DNA of 64,000 nucleotides, taken from the NCBI RefSeq assembly GCF_000012965.1, contig NC_007575.1:682001-746000 (forward strand), in the 5' to 3' direction. The position numbers and the translations under genes are program-made. The stretch is from Sulfurimonas denitrificans DSM 1251. GTDB lineage: Bacteria > Campylobacterota > Campylobacteria > Campylobacterales > Sulfurimonadaceae. Shown one piece after another: positions 10,369 through 18,490 of the stretch. The notes under the pieces were generated by a model. The model was not told the DNA's origin. It ran no database searches and saw nothing but the letters and a program-made list of their open reading frames with translations. Position 1 is the stretch's first letter. Every line of letters starts with the position of its first letter.

Positions 10369-11372
10369 TTGACGAAAATTTTTACATGCGCCTTGCCCTA
10401 AATGAGGCTTGGAAATATCAAGGACTAACATATCCAAATCCAGCAGTTGGATGTGTTATTATCTCAAAGAGCGGTGAAATTTTAGCGCTTGAGGCTCATA
10501 AGAGGGCTGGACTTCCCCATGCAGAAGTTGAAGCTCTAAAATCTGCTTATATCGTTCTAAGTGGTGATAAGAAGATTTTAGAACTTACAGAATCTGCTCA
10601 AATACATAACTATCTTCTAGAGAATCATAATGATTACTTTAAAGATGCGACTATATACACAACACTAGAACCATGCTCACACATTGGTAAAACTCCATCG
10701 TGTGCAACACTTATATCAAAGCTAAATATTAAAAAACTCATAGTTGGCTCACTTGATTCTAATGAGATTGCATCTGGTGGAAATAAAGTAGTTAATGATG
10801 CTGGTGTTGAGATAAAATATGGTGTTATGCAAAAAGAGTGTGATGAACTACTTTTGCCCTTTTGGCTTTGGCAAAAAGATAAATTTGTTTTTTTTAAATG
10901 GGCGCAGAGATTAAATGGTACTGTAGATGGCGGAATAATCAGCTCTTCTAAATCAAGAACAAAAGTTCATGCTATGAGAGATGTTTGTGACTTGTTAGTA
11001 ATTGGTGGAAATAGCGTAAGAGTAGATAGGCCAACACTTGACGCAAGGCTTGTAAATGGCAGAGCACCAGATATTTTGATAGTATCAAAAAGTGATGATT
11101 TTGATAAAACCATACCACTATTTAGTGTTAAAAACAGAGATGTAGTTATTTCAGATAATTTTGACATTTTAAAAAATTATAAAAATATTATGATTGAGGG
11201 AGGAGGGGGAATGTTTGAATATTCAAAAGATGTGGTTAATTATCATCTTACTTTTATATCTCCTCTCATAGGCGGAGATGATGGTTTTACATGTAGTAGT
11301 GAGAAGTTTAAGATTTTAAATCTAGACCAAGATGAGCAAGATATAATCATGTGGATGAAAAGGGAATTATAA
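10362..11372 (+). CDS. ribD: Bifunctional riboflavin deaminase/reductase
   Basis: 336 residues. RibD deaminates and then reduces the pyrimidine intermediate of riboflavin synthesis. The N-terminal deaminase has the zinc motif HAEVEAL and the pair of cysteines in EPCSHIGKTPSCATLI. The C-terminal reductase begins near residue 175 (FFKWAQRLNGTVDG) and has VDRPTLDARLV and the IEGGGGMFEYSKD loop. It overlaps rimP and lies just before menG. Confidence 0.94.
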   Translation: MVIDENFYMRLALNEAWKYQGLTYPNPAVGCVIISKSGEILALEAHKRAGLPHAEVEALKSAYIVLSGDKKILELTESAQIHNYLLENHNDYFKDATIYTTLEPCSHIGKTPSCATLISKLNIKKLIVGSLDSNEIASGGNKVVNDAGVEIKYGVMQKECDELLLPFWLWQKDKFVFFKWAQRLNGTVDGGIISSSKSRTKVHAMRDVCDLLVIGGNSVRVDRPTLDARLVNGRAPDILIVSKSDDFDKTIPLFSVKNRDVVISDNFDILKNYKNIMIEGGGGMFEYSKDVVNYHLTFISPLIGGDDGFTCSSEKFKILNLDQDEQDIIMWMKREL

Positions 11373-11375
11373 ATA

Positions 11376-12095
11376 ATGCAAGAGCAAGAAAAACAAAATA
11401 AGATAGTTTCAATGTTTGATGATATTGCACCAACTTATGACACTGCAAATCGTGTTATGAGTATGGGTGTTGATAAGAGCTGGAGAAGAAAAGCTTGTGA
11501 TTTATCATACGGTTTTTATGCTAAAGATAGTATTGATAAGATAGTAGATGTTGCTTGTGGCACGGGCGATATGATGGACTTTTGGAAAAAAAGAGCAGAA
11601 ACTAACGGCATAGCTGTTGGTGAGATTGTTGGTGTTGATCCATCAAAAGGTATGGTAAATGTAGCAAGAGAGAAATTTCCTAAATTTAACTATCATATAT
11701 CAAAAGCAACCCAAATACCGCTAGAAGATGCAAGTGCGGATATTCTTAGCATAACTTATGGCATAAGAAATGTAGTAGAGAGAGAAGCCGCTTTAGTAGA
11801 GTTTAGTAGAGTTTTAAAAAGTGGTGGCTTAGTGGTTATACTAGAATTTATGAAAAATGAAAATCCATCGTTCCTTGGGCGCATTAGAGATTTCTACATG
11901 AATAAAATTTTGCCAAAAATTGGCGGTTTTATCTCTAAAAACTTAGAAGCGTATGAGTATCTTCCAAACTCAATAGAGAGCTTCTCAACAGTAGAAAATA
12001 TGAAAAAAGAGTTAGAGAGTGCTGGATTTGAGGTAATTTATTCAAAGAGTTTTTCAATGGATATCTCCACTCTTTTAATTGCAAGAAAAAAATAG
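11376..12095 (+). CDS. menG: Demethylmenaquinone methyltransferase (UbiE/MenG)
   Basis: 239 residues. A class I SAM methyltransferase with motif I VVDVACGTGDMMDFW and the UbiE family motifs NRVMSMGVDKSWRR and ITYGIRNVVEREAALVEFSRVLKSGG. Campylobacterota use menaquinone, so the likely reaction is the last C-methylation of menaquinone. It starts three bases after ribD; xseA starts nine bases after its stop. Confidence 0.92.
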   Translation: MQEQEKQNKIVSMFDDIAPTYDTANRVMSMGVDKSWRRKACDLSYGFYAKDSIDKIVDVACGTGDMMDFWKKRAETNGIAVGEIVGVDPSKGMVNVAREKFPKFNYHISKATQIPLEDASADILSITYGIRNVVEREAALVEFSRVLKSGGLVVILEFMKNENPSFLGRIRDFYMNKILPKIGGFISKNLEAYEYLPNSIESFSTVENMKKELESAGFEVIYSKSFSMDISTLLIARKK

Positions 12096-12104
12096 GCGCT
12101 TTGT

Positions 12105-13355
12105 GTGTACACACTAAGTGTCTCTTCTCTCAATGAGCAGATAAAAGCTCTCCTAGAAGAGAGTTTTAGCCGTGTTTTAGTTGAGGGCGAACTCTCCAGA
12201 ATTACATTTCATAGTAGCGGACACATATACTTTACACTCAAAGATGAAAACTCAACTATCAAAGCAGTTATCTTTAAAGCGAATGCTGCAAAATTAAAAT
12301 TTCAACTTCAAGAAGGGCTTAAAGTTATACTCGATGGTGCGATAACTCTCTATAAACCACGTGGTGAGTATCAGATAAACTGTTTTAGTATCTCACCAGC
12401 AGGGCATGGTGCGTTAGCTTTGGCCTATGAGCAGCTCAAAAATAGGCTTGCATCAAAAGGGTACTTTGAGAGCTCAAGAAAAAAACAACTTCCAAAATTT
12501 CCAAAACGAATAGCTCTTATAACCTCTGCAACAGGGGCAGCAGTTGCAGATATGTTAAGAGTAGCAATGAGCAGATACAGAGCAATAGAGATAGATATAT
12601 ATGATGTTTTAGTTCAAGGAGATAATGCAGCTCCATCCATCATAAGAGCGCTCTCTTTAGCAGATACGAAAGGTTATGATATTATTGTTTTGGGGCGAGG
12701 TGGCGGAAGTATAGAGGATTTATGGGCATTTAATGAGGAGATTGTAGCCGATGCAATATTTAGTGCAATAACTCCGATAATCTCTGCGGTTGGACATGAG
12801 ATAGATTGGGTTATAAGTGATTTTGTAGCTGATTTAAGAGCGCCAACACCAAGTGCTGCAATGGAGATGTGTCTCCCTGATGAGAAAGAGTTGTATCAAT
12901 TTATAGACTCATTAGTAGCGAGATATGAGCAGATGATTTCACAAAAACTCTATGGCGTAAAACAAGAACTTGAACATATAAGCAGACTCTACCAAGACCA
13001 CTCTATAGAAAAAAAAATAAGTTATAAACTAGAGGAGATTGCTCAGTTAAAACTCTCTTTTACTAATAGCATCTATTTTAAGATGCAAAGTTTTAATAAA
13101 GAGGTAGAGTCCATAAAAATCAGATTCCCAAATGCAATACAGAGTAGAATAAATATTGTTCAAAATCAAGTATTGACTCTGCAAAAAATGTTAGAATCCA
13201 ACCATCCAAGATTAAAAACCAAAAAAGGTTTTGCACAAATTTCTAAGGATTCAAAGGTTATTGACATAGAGTCACTCATAGTTGATGAAGTTTTTGATTT
13301 GATGAGTGATAGAGTAGTTATAAGTGCAAAAGTAATAAATAAAAAAAATATATAG
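12105..13355 (+). CDS. xseA: Exodeoxyribonuclease VII large subunit
   Basis: 416 residues from a GTG start. XseA is the catalytic large subunit of the nuclease that degrades single-stranded DNA from both ends. The N-terminal OB fold (VEGELSRITFHSSGHIYFTLKD) is followed by the catalytic part with ITSATGAAVADMLR, GRGGGSIEDLWAFNEE and the GHEIDWVISDFVADLRAPTP segment, then a coiled region. No xseB is adjacent in the window. Confidence 0.95.
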   Translation: MYTLSVSSLNEQIKALLEESFSRVLVEGELSRITFHSSGHIYFTLKDENSTIKAVIFKANAAKLKFQLQEGLKVILDGAITLYKPRGEYQINCFSISPAGHGALALAYEQLKNRLASKGYFESSRKKQLPKFPKRIALITSATGAAVADMLRVAMSRYRAIEIDIYDVLVQGDNAAPSIIRALSLADTKGYDIIVLGRGGGSIEDLWAFNEEIVADAIFSAITPIISAVGHEIDWVISDFVADLRAPTPSAAMEMCLPDEKELYQFIDSLVARYEQMISQKLYGVKQELEHISRLYQDHSIEKKISYKLEEIAQLKLSFTNSIYFKMQSFNKEVESIKIRFPNAIQSRINIVQNQVLTLQKMLESNHPRLKTKKGFAQISKDSKVIDIESLIVDEVFDLMSDRVVISAKVINKKNI

Positions 13356-13363
13356 GAGTTTAC

Positions 13364-13960
13364 ATGAAGTATCCAGAATTTTTTGATAACGTAGAGAGTA
13401 TAAAAGTTGTAGATCCACTCTCAAATGTCTTAGGAGCATTTGAAGGTGGTTTATATGAAATAAGTTTCTTAGAAGTTGTAAAAGCAGCAGGGCACAGTTG
13501 TCCAACAGTTGCAGGTGCTTACATAACAACATTAGTGGGTTTAAAAGCTCTATATCCAAATGCAAGAGCAGTTCGTGGAGAGATAAAAGTTGAGTTTAAA
13601 GAGTCACTAGAAGATGGTGTTGCTGGAGTTATTAGTAATGTTATCTCTCAAATCACAGGTGCTACTGATAAGAGCGGATTTAAAGGTTTAAGTGGAAAAT
13701 TTGCTCGTCACTCACTAATGAAATTTGATGCAAATATAAGTTCATCAGTAAAGTTTACAAGAGCAGATAATGGTAAAAGCGTAGATGTATATTATGACCC
13801 ATCATCAATTGGTGGAAGCCCTAAAATGCAACAATTAATGCAAAAAATGATGGGTGGCTTGGCTAGTGGTGATGAAGTAAAAGAGTTCGGCGAACTTTGG
13901 CAAGATAGAGTTAAGCGAATCTTTGAAAATATACCAACAGTTACAAGAGTTATAATCTGA
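13364..13960 (+). CDS. FmdE-like conserved protein
   Basis: 198 residues. The segment AAGHSCPTVAGAYITTLVGL resembles the N-terminal motif of FmdE-type proteins (GHxCPG...), a family named after a gene in formylmethanofuran dehydrogenase operons and widespread outside methanogens. The single cysteine and histidine in GHSCP could bind a metal. A good AGGAG precedes the ATG. I do not know the substrate; the FmdE relation is by motif only. Confidence 0.55.
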   Translation: MKYPEFFDNVESIKVVDPLSNVLGAFEGGLYEISFLEVVKAAGHSCPTVAGAYITTLVGLKALYPNARAVRGEIKVEFKESLEDGVAGVISNVISQITGATDKSGFKGLSGKFARHSLMKFDANISSSVKFTRADNGKSVDVYYDPSSIGGSPKMQQLMQKMMGGLASGDEVKEFGELWQDRVKRIFENIPTVTRVII

Positions 13961-14020
13961 TTGTAATATTGCAGTAATAAATTTGTTATATACTTCTTCG
14001 CAAAAAAAGGAGCAAAAAAA

Positions 14021-14431
14021 ATGGCATATTTTGATAATGCAAAAGTTGGTGATAAAGTTTTTGGTTTAGTCTTTGGTGCTGGAGAGATAGCTCAAATATT
14101 TGAAAATAGCCACTATAAAATAATGGTAAATTTTAAAAATGGCTATGAAGTTCCATATACTGAAGATGGAATTCCTGGCTGGGGAAATTTTAATAAACAG
14201 ACACTCTATTTTAAAAATGATATAGATTTAACTGATGTTGATTTTTCTCCTATCTCAAAAGTACTAACCATAAAAAAAATAATAAAGCTAAAAGATAAGA
14301 AAAAGCTTCAAGTGAGACTTCCTTCAGGTGTTTGGAAAAAAGTCAAAAAGGCAGAAGAGTCTTATGTTGAAGACCTTTTAGAGAGAGAAAAATATCATAT
14401 GTTTAGAAAAAAACCTGAAAAAAAAGATTAA
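14021..14431 (+). CDS. Conserved hypothetical protein
   Basis: 136 residues, soluble and lysine-rich at the C-terminus (FRKKPEKKD). The first half (VGDKVFGLVFGAGEIAQIF) looks like a small beta-barrel of the kind found in RNA- or protein-binding modules, but I do not recognise a named family. A strong AAAGGAGC ribosome site precedes it. It is followed after four bases by the alkyltransferase gene. Confidence 0.6.
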   Translation: MAYFDNAKVGDKVFGLVFGAGEIAQIFENSHYKIMVNFKNGYEVPYTEDGIPGWGNFNKQTLYFKNDIDLTDVDFSPISKVLTIKKIIKLKDKKKLQVRLPSGVWKKVKKAEESYVEDLLEREKYHMFRKKPEKKD

Positions 14432-14435
14432 TTCT

Positions 14436-14903
14436 TTGATAAAAGATAGTCGTATTGTCTCTACTCCAATTGGTTACATGTTAGCAGTTGCAAGTGAGAG
14501 CGCTTTGCTCTATCTTGATTTTATTGATGAAAAAGTAGAGACACAAAACTCAAACAATCCAATTTTACTTAAGCTAGAGCAAGAACTAAGAGACTATTTT
14601 GTTAAAAAATTGCGAACCTTTAGCATACCGCTCTCTCCTAGTGGAACAGCGTTTCAAAGAGCTGTTTGGGATACACTTTTAAAAATTCCATATGGTTTAA
14701 CTCTCTCTTATGCTGATGAAGCAAAACTATTTGGCAATCCAAAAGCAACAAGAGCAGTTGCAAATGCAAATGGCAAAAATCCAATCTCTATTTTAATCCC
14801 ATGTCATCGTGTTATATCTTCAGATGGCTCAATTGGTGGATATAGCGGCGGCGGAATCTGGAGAAAAGAGTTTCTACTCTCTCTTGAGGGAGTAGAAAAA
14901 TAG
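14436..14903 (+). CDS. ogt: Methylated-DNA--protein-cysteine methyltransferase
   Basis: 155 residues from a TTG start. This suicide enzyme removes alkyl groups from O6-alkylguanine onto its own cysteine. The active-site motif IPCHRVI is present, preceded by the DNA-binding helix region TRAVANANGKNP and followed by GGYSGGGIWRKEFLLSLE. The gene ends two bases from the end of the convergent sppA gene. Confidence 0.93.
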   Translation: MIKDSRIVSTPIGYMLAVASESALLYLDFIDEKVETQNSNNPILLKLEQELRDYFVKKLRTFSIPLSPSGTAFQRAVWDTLLKIPYGLTLSYADEAKLFGNPKATRAVANANGKNPISILIPCHRVISSDGSIGGYSGGGIWRKEFLLSLEGVEK

Positions 14904-14905
14904 TT

Positions 14906-15775
14906 TTATCTTAGCGATAAAGTTGGGAAGTAAGTATGAAGAGTAATCGCAGTTTGAGTAGAAATCTTTTTCATAAATTTATCAAATCTGTTCTCCTCAT
15001 TCCATTGTGGAGTAGTTACTCCGCTTAATTCTATCAACCTTTTTTTCGCATCAAATGAGACTCCAAGAGTGTCCACAAGACCGACTTCCTTGGCTTGGCT
15101 AGCAGTAAATATATGTGCATTTGCATAAAAATCTCTCTTATTTATATCAAGACCTCTAGCATCTGCAACGTCTTTGGTAAAAAGCTCATAAGTTCCTTGA
15201 ATAACTTTGTTTAACTCATTTTTTTCATACTCTGTCCACTCTCTATCACTTGCACCTACTTTTTTGTATTTTCCTGCTTGCACACTTTGTGATTTTATGC
15301 CTATTTTGCTCATAAGTTCACTAACATCAGCACCTTGCATTATAACTCCAATGCTTCCAACCATAGAACCAGGATTTGCGATTATCTCATCTGCCCAGAT
15401 ACTAGCGTAGTAACTTCCACTTGCAATCGTCCCACTTGCATAAACAATAACTGGCTTGCTCTCTCTTGCACGCTTTATTGCGTATGCTATCTCAATAGAT
15501 GGTGCAACTGCTCCACCGGGAGAGTCAACATTTAACAAAATTCCTTTTACAAAATGATTTGCAGCAGCATCATCTATCTGTTTTAGAACTTCTGAGACTT
15601 CCATAATAGGACCTACTAGATTTATCTGTTCAAGATTGTTTGGTTTTAAATCCTCTTTGCTTTGAGGAGCAAATATTAAAAAGAGTATAAGCACAAAAAT
15701 CATAGCCTTGAAATGTTCTTGAATAAACTTCATTGTAAAGAGTATTGGAGAGAACAGTTTTTTTATAAATTGCAT
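14906..15775 (-). CDS. sppA: Signal peptide peptidase SppA (S49), short form
   Basis: 289 residues. A hydrophobic N-terminal segment (about residues 20-37) anchors a periplasmic S49 serine protease that degrades cleaved signal peptides. The short, single-domain form has the family blocks NVDSPGGAVAPSIEIAYAI, YASGTIASGSYYAS and NPGSMVGSIGVIMQG, which hold the catalytic lysine/serine pair region. Its start codon abuts the stop of the amidohydrolase gene, so they are one operon. Confidence 0.92.
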   Translation of the reverse strand: MQFIKKLFSPILFTMKFIQEHFKAMIFVLILFLIFAPQSKEDLKPNNLEQINLVGPIMEVSEVLKQIDDAAANHFVKGILLNVDSPGGAVAPSIEIAYAIKRARESKPVIVYASGTIASGSYYASIWADEIIANPGSMVGSIGVIMQGADVSELMSKIGIKSQSVQAGKYKKVGASDREWTEYEKNELNKVIQGTYELFTKDVADARGLDINKRDFYANAHIFTASQAKEVGLVDTLGVSFDAKKRLIELSGVTTPQWNEENRFDKFMKKISTQTAITLHTYFPTLSLR

Positions 15776-17001
15776 TAAGCACCTTTTTTGGGAATAAGTT
15801 TTCCATTGATATAAATTTGGGAGATATTATATCTATGAAGTATTAAATGGATAGCCAACTCATCATTTGGCTCTTTATCTAAATCTAAAACTAACATATC
15901 AGCATTTTTGCCCTCTTCTATCTCGCCAGAGTTTATGCCAAGAGCTAAAGCTGCATCTTTTGTTACACTGCTTATGAGTTGCTTTGCTAAAGGCAGAAGA
16001 GGCATATTAGAGTGCATAAAAAGAGCGCACTTCATCTCTTCAAAAAGGTCAAGTTTGTAGTTTGAACTAAGTCCATCAGTTGCGCATATCCAGTTAATAT
16101 TTTTCTTATTTATTTCGTTCAAATCAAGCGCACCATTGCCAAGAAGTCTATTTGAAATAGGGCAGTGGATTATAGTGTGGTTGCCCTTTTTTATGCTCAG
16201 TAGCTCTTCTTCATTTGCTTTTACTACATGTGTAAATAGAGTTTGTTGCTCATTAAAATGCTCTAAAAACTCACTAGCGCCACATGTAGCAGAGTTTTGT
16301 TTTAGTAACTTCTCAAAAAACTCTTTAAAATCGCCCTCGCTTTTATCTAGCCACTCTCTCTCAGCACTGCTTTCCATAAAATGAGCAGTTAGTTTAAGGT
16401 TCTCATTTTTTACGATTTGAAGGGCTTTTTTAATTAAAATAGGATGAACAGAGTAGGGTGAGTGAATGGCAATGGCTGGGTAAAAACCCTCTCTATTTAC
16501 GCTCTTTGAAGCATCAAGTCTTGCCAAAAAATCAGCGAAAAGGGCATCCGCCATAGTTGCTTGAGAACCGATTAGCTCATTGAAAAAAACAACATTTTGC
16601 TTTGCATCAGCGCATACATCCAAATCCATTCCATGCGAGCTAATTGCCCCAAAAGTTGTGATTCCAGACTCAAGCATACAAGAGATAGCTTCTCTCATAC
16701 ACCCTTTTTTACACCCCTCTATAAGAGTCTCTCTATTTTCAAGTACACTATAGAGCCAAGGGATAAAATCTCCATATGAAAGCTCTGTCTTGTTTGCACT
16801 AAACTCTACATGTACATGGGCATTTATAAGTCCTGGCATAAGAAGAGAATTTTTCTGTAGCTTAATAATTTTTGCATCTGGAAATAGAATTTTCAACTCT
16901 TCAAGCGGTGCGATTTTATGTATGGTTTTATCAAATGCAACGCTAAAATTGCGAAGAAGGTTTTGCGGTGTTAATATGTACTCTGGGGTAATTATTTGCA
17001 T
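15775..17001 (-). CDS. mqnX: Amidohydrolase, probable aminofutalosine deaminase
   Basis: 408 residues, metal-dependent amidohydrolase barrel. Zinc ligands are seen in NAHVHVEF (HVH at 62-64), the HFMESSAERE histidine and the CATDGLSSN aspartate. The place beside sppA and aroQ matches the Campylobacter homologue, and enzymes of this branch in Campylobacterota deaminate 6-amino-6-deoxyfutalosine in the futalosine menaquinone pathway. The exact substrate is inferred from that context and from menG nearby; another aromatic or adenosine-type deaminase is possible. Confidence 0.72.
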   Translation of the reverse strand: MQIITPEYILTPQNLLRNFSVAFDKTIHKIAPLEELKILFPDAKIIKLQKNSLLMPGLINAHVHVEFSANKTELSYGDFIPWLYSVLENRETLIEGCKKGCMREAISCMLESGITTFGAISSHGMDLDVCADAKQNVVFFNELIGSQATMADALFADFLARLDASKSVNREGFYPAIAIHSPYSVHPILIKKALQIVKNENLKLTAHFMESSAEREWLDKSEGDFKEFFEKLLKQNSATCGASEFLEHFNEQQTLFTHVVKANEEELLSIKKGNHTIIHCPISNRLLGNGALDLNEINKKNINWICATDGLSSNYKLDLFEEMKCALFMHSNMPLLPLAKQLISSVTKDAALALGINSGEIEEGKNADMLVLDLDKEPNDELAIHLILHRYNISQIYINGKLIPKKGA

Positions 17002-17093
17002 CTTTCATCTTTTTTTAGAATTTAAAATAGATTATGCTTTATTTAGATAAAATGGCTCCTTAAAATTTTAATTATTAAATAAAAAGGCAATAT

Positions 17094-17576
17094 ATGAAAA
17101 TAGCAGTAATTCAAGGACCAAACTTAAATATGTTAGGTGTTAGAGAGCAACAAATTTACGGTTCTATGAAACTAGAGCAGATTCATGCTCAAATGAGAGA
17201 TTTTGCAGCACAAAGCGGACTAGAGATAGAGTTTTTTCAAAGTAATCTAGAGGGTGAAATTGTAGATAAGATTCAAGAGTGCTATGGCGATGTAAACGGC
17301 ATAATCATAAATGCAGCAGCATATACGCATACATCAATAGCTATACGTGATGCAATATCTGCGGTCAATCTTCCAACAGTAGAAGTTCATATCAGCAATA
17401 TCAATCGTCGTGAAGAGTTTAGAAAACAGAACATGATAGCGCCAGTTTGTACATCATCAATTGTTGGGTTTGGGCCATTTGGCTATCACCTTGCAATGGT
17501 TGGTATGATTCAAATTCTAAATGAGATAAAAGCAGTTCAAGAGATGCAAAAACAACAAGCTCCTCAAGCAGAGTAG
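17094..17576 (+). CDS. aroQ: 3-dehydroquinate dehydratase, type II
   Basis: 160 residues. Third step of the shikimate pathway. Type II signatures are clear: [18 protein letters not shown] at the N-terminus (active tyrosine), [32 protein letters not shown], and [15 protein letters not shown] with the catalytic histidine. It is transcribed divergently from the amidohydrolase gene across a 92-bp AT-rich gap with a TAAAAT box near 17048. folK follows after three bases. Confidence 0.96.
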   Translation: MKIAVIQGPNLNMLGVREQQIYGSMKLEQIHAQMRDFAAQSGLEIEFFQSNLEGEIVDKIQECYGDVNGIIINAAAYTHTSIAIRDAISAVNLPTVEVHISNINRREEFRKQNMIAPVCTSSIVGFGPFGYHLAMVGMIQILNEIKAVQEMQKQQAPQAE

Positions 17577-17579
17577 GAA

Positions 17580-18065
17580 ATGTTTATAGAGCGTAAATTA
17601 AACGATAGTTTGACTATCTATAAAAATTTACGTTTTTATAAAAAAGAGCAAAAAAGCTTCCATCGTTATAGAGTTACTATCGGTATAGGTGGAAATGTTG
17701 GCGATGTCAAAAGAAGATTTGCACATCTTGAAACATATTTTAAGAGAGATAAAAGAGTTGAGTTTTTGCAAAAATCGTTGATTTTAAAAAATCCTCCTTT
17801 TGGTTTTATGAATCAGGATGATTTTTTTAATTCAATAATTATATTAAAAACGAGTATGCAACCTATGCTATTTTTAAATTATTTAATGAGAGTTGAGAAG
17901 AAATTTGGACGTAAAAGAAGTTTTGCAAACGCTCCACGAACACTTGATTTGGATATTATATTTTTCGATGAGAGAGTTGTTAAAAAAGAGAGACTTTCCA
18001 TTCCGCATCCTGAGTATTCAAAGAGAGTCAGTGTGCTAATTCCACTTAAAGGTTTAAAAAAATGA
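17580..18065 (+). CDS. folK: Hydroxymethyldihydropterin pyrophosphokinase
   Basis: 161 residues. FolK transfers pyrophosphate from ATP to hydroxymethyldihydropterin in folate synthesis. After a lineage-specific N-terminal extension of about 30 residues, the family motifs appear: GIGGNVGDVKRRFAHL, the FFNSIIIL segment, and the signature NAPRTLDLDIIFFD. The stop overlaps the ATG of the interrupted flhF gene by four bases, so flhF was translated behind folK before the insertion. Confidence 0.93.
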   Translation: MFIERKLNDSLTIYKNLRFYKKEQKSFHRYRVTIGIGGNVGDVKRRFAHLETYFKRDKRVEFLQKSLILKNPPFGFMNQDDFFNSIIILKTSMQPMLFLNYLMRVEKKFGRKRSFANAPRTLDLDIIFFDERVVKKERLSIPHPEYSKRVSVLIPLKGLKK

Positions 18066-18406
18066 AAATATTAACTTTTGTTGGAAAAACACCATCAGAT
18101 GCTCTAAAAAAAGCAAAAATGAGTCCTAACTATGCCCAAATGCTTCATATCGACACTAAAGAGATACAGAAAAAATCACTAGGGCGAGATGCGCTATATG
18201 AGATAATAATGGGTATAGAGAGTGAGGGTGAACAGACATATCAAAAAAATAGCTCTACAATAAAAGATGGCAGACCTCTTACTCAAAAAAGTGCCGATGT
18301 TCTTTACGACATCTCTTATGCAGCAAAACAGATATCTAAAATAGCAGAGGTAAAAGACCCACTATATGGGTATAAAGAGCAGAGTAGCCAAAATAACAGT
18401 AGTATG
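18062..18406 (+). pseudogene. flhF: flhF, 5' fragment (interrupted by Tn7-like element)
   Basis: Codons 1-115 of flhF. The reading frame MKILTFVGKTPSDALKKAK is the N-terminal B domain of the FlhF GTPase, which sets flagellar number and placement. The frame enters the transposon at 18407 and stops at 18445 after 12 foreign residues. The final native codon (ATG, 18404-18406) lies in the target duplication and is continued in frame by CTT GAG CCA at 36039. The folK-flhF-flhG order confirms identity. Whether the 127-residue truncated product is stable is unknown. Confidence 0.92.
18402..18406. repeat. Target site duplication GTATG, left copy
   Basis: Five bases directly outside the left transposon end, identical to 36034-36038 at the right end. 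Five-base duplications are the hallmark of Tn7-type cut-and-paste transposition. Confidence 0.93.
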
Positions 18407-18433
18407 TGTCATTTACAAAAACTAATGTTACTC
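18407..18433 (+). repeat. Left terminal inverted repeat
   Basis: The first 27 bases match the reverse complement of 36007-36033 at 24 positions. The outer 12 bases TGTCATTTACAA are identical, and both ends share GTTACTC at repeat positions 21-27. The inner block is the presumed TnsB site. Only 84 bases separate the end from the stop codon of the first cargo gene. Confidence 0.88.
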
Positions 18434-18490
18434 GTAGACAATTAAGCATTTTCGGCTTAATTAAAAAAAAAGAATCATAGAAGCCAAAAT

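Noticed and set aside
17580-18406. Site-specific attachment site for the transposon such as glmS or a tRNA
   Set aside because: The flanks are folK and flhF coding sequence; no tRNA or glmS end is present.
18440-18462. 8-bp hairpin AATTAAGC/GCTTAATT as a terminator at the left end
   Set aside because: The A-run follows the hairpin on the plus strand, so on the minus strand the T-run comes before the stem. It is not an intrinsic terminator in either direction.
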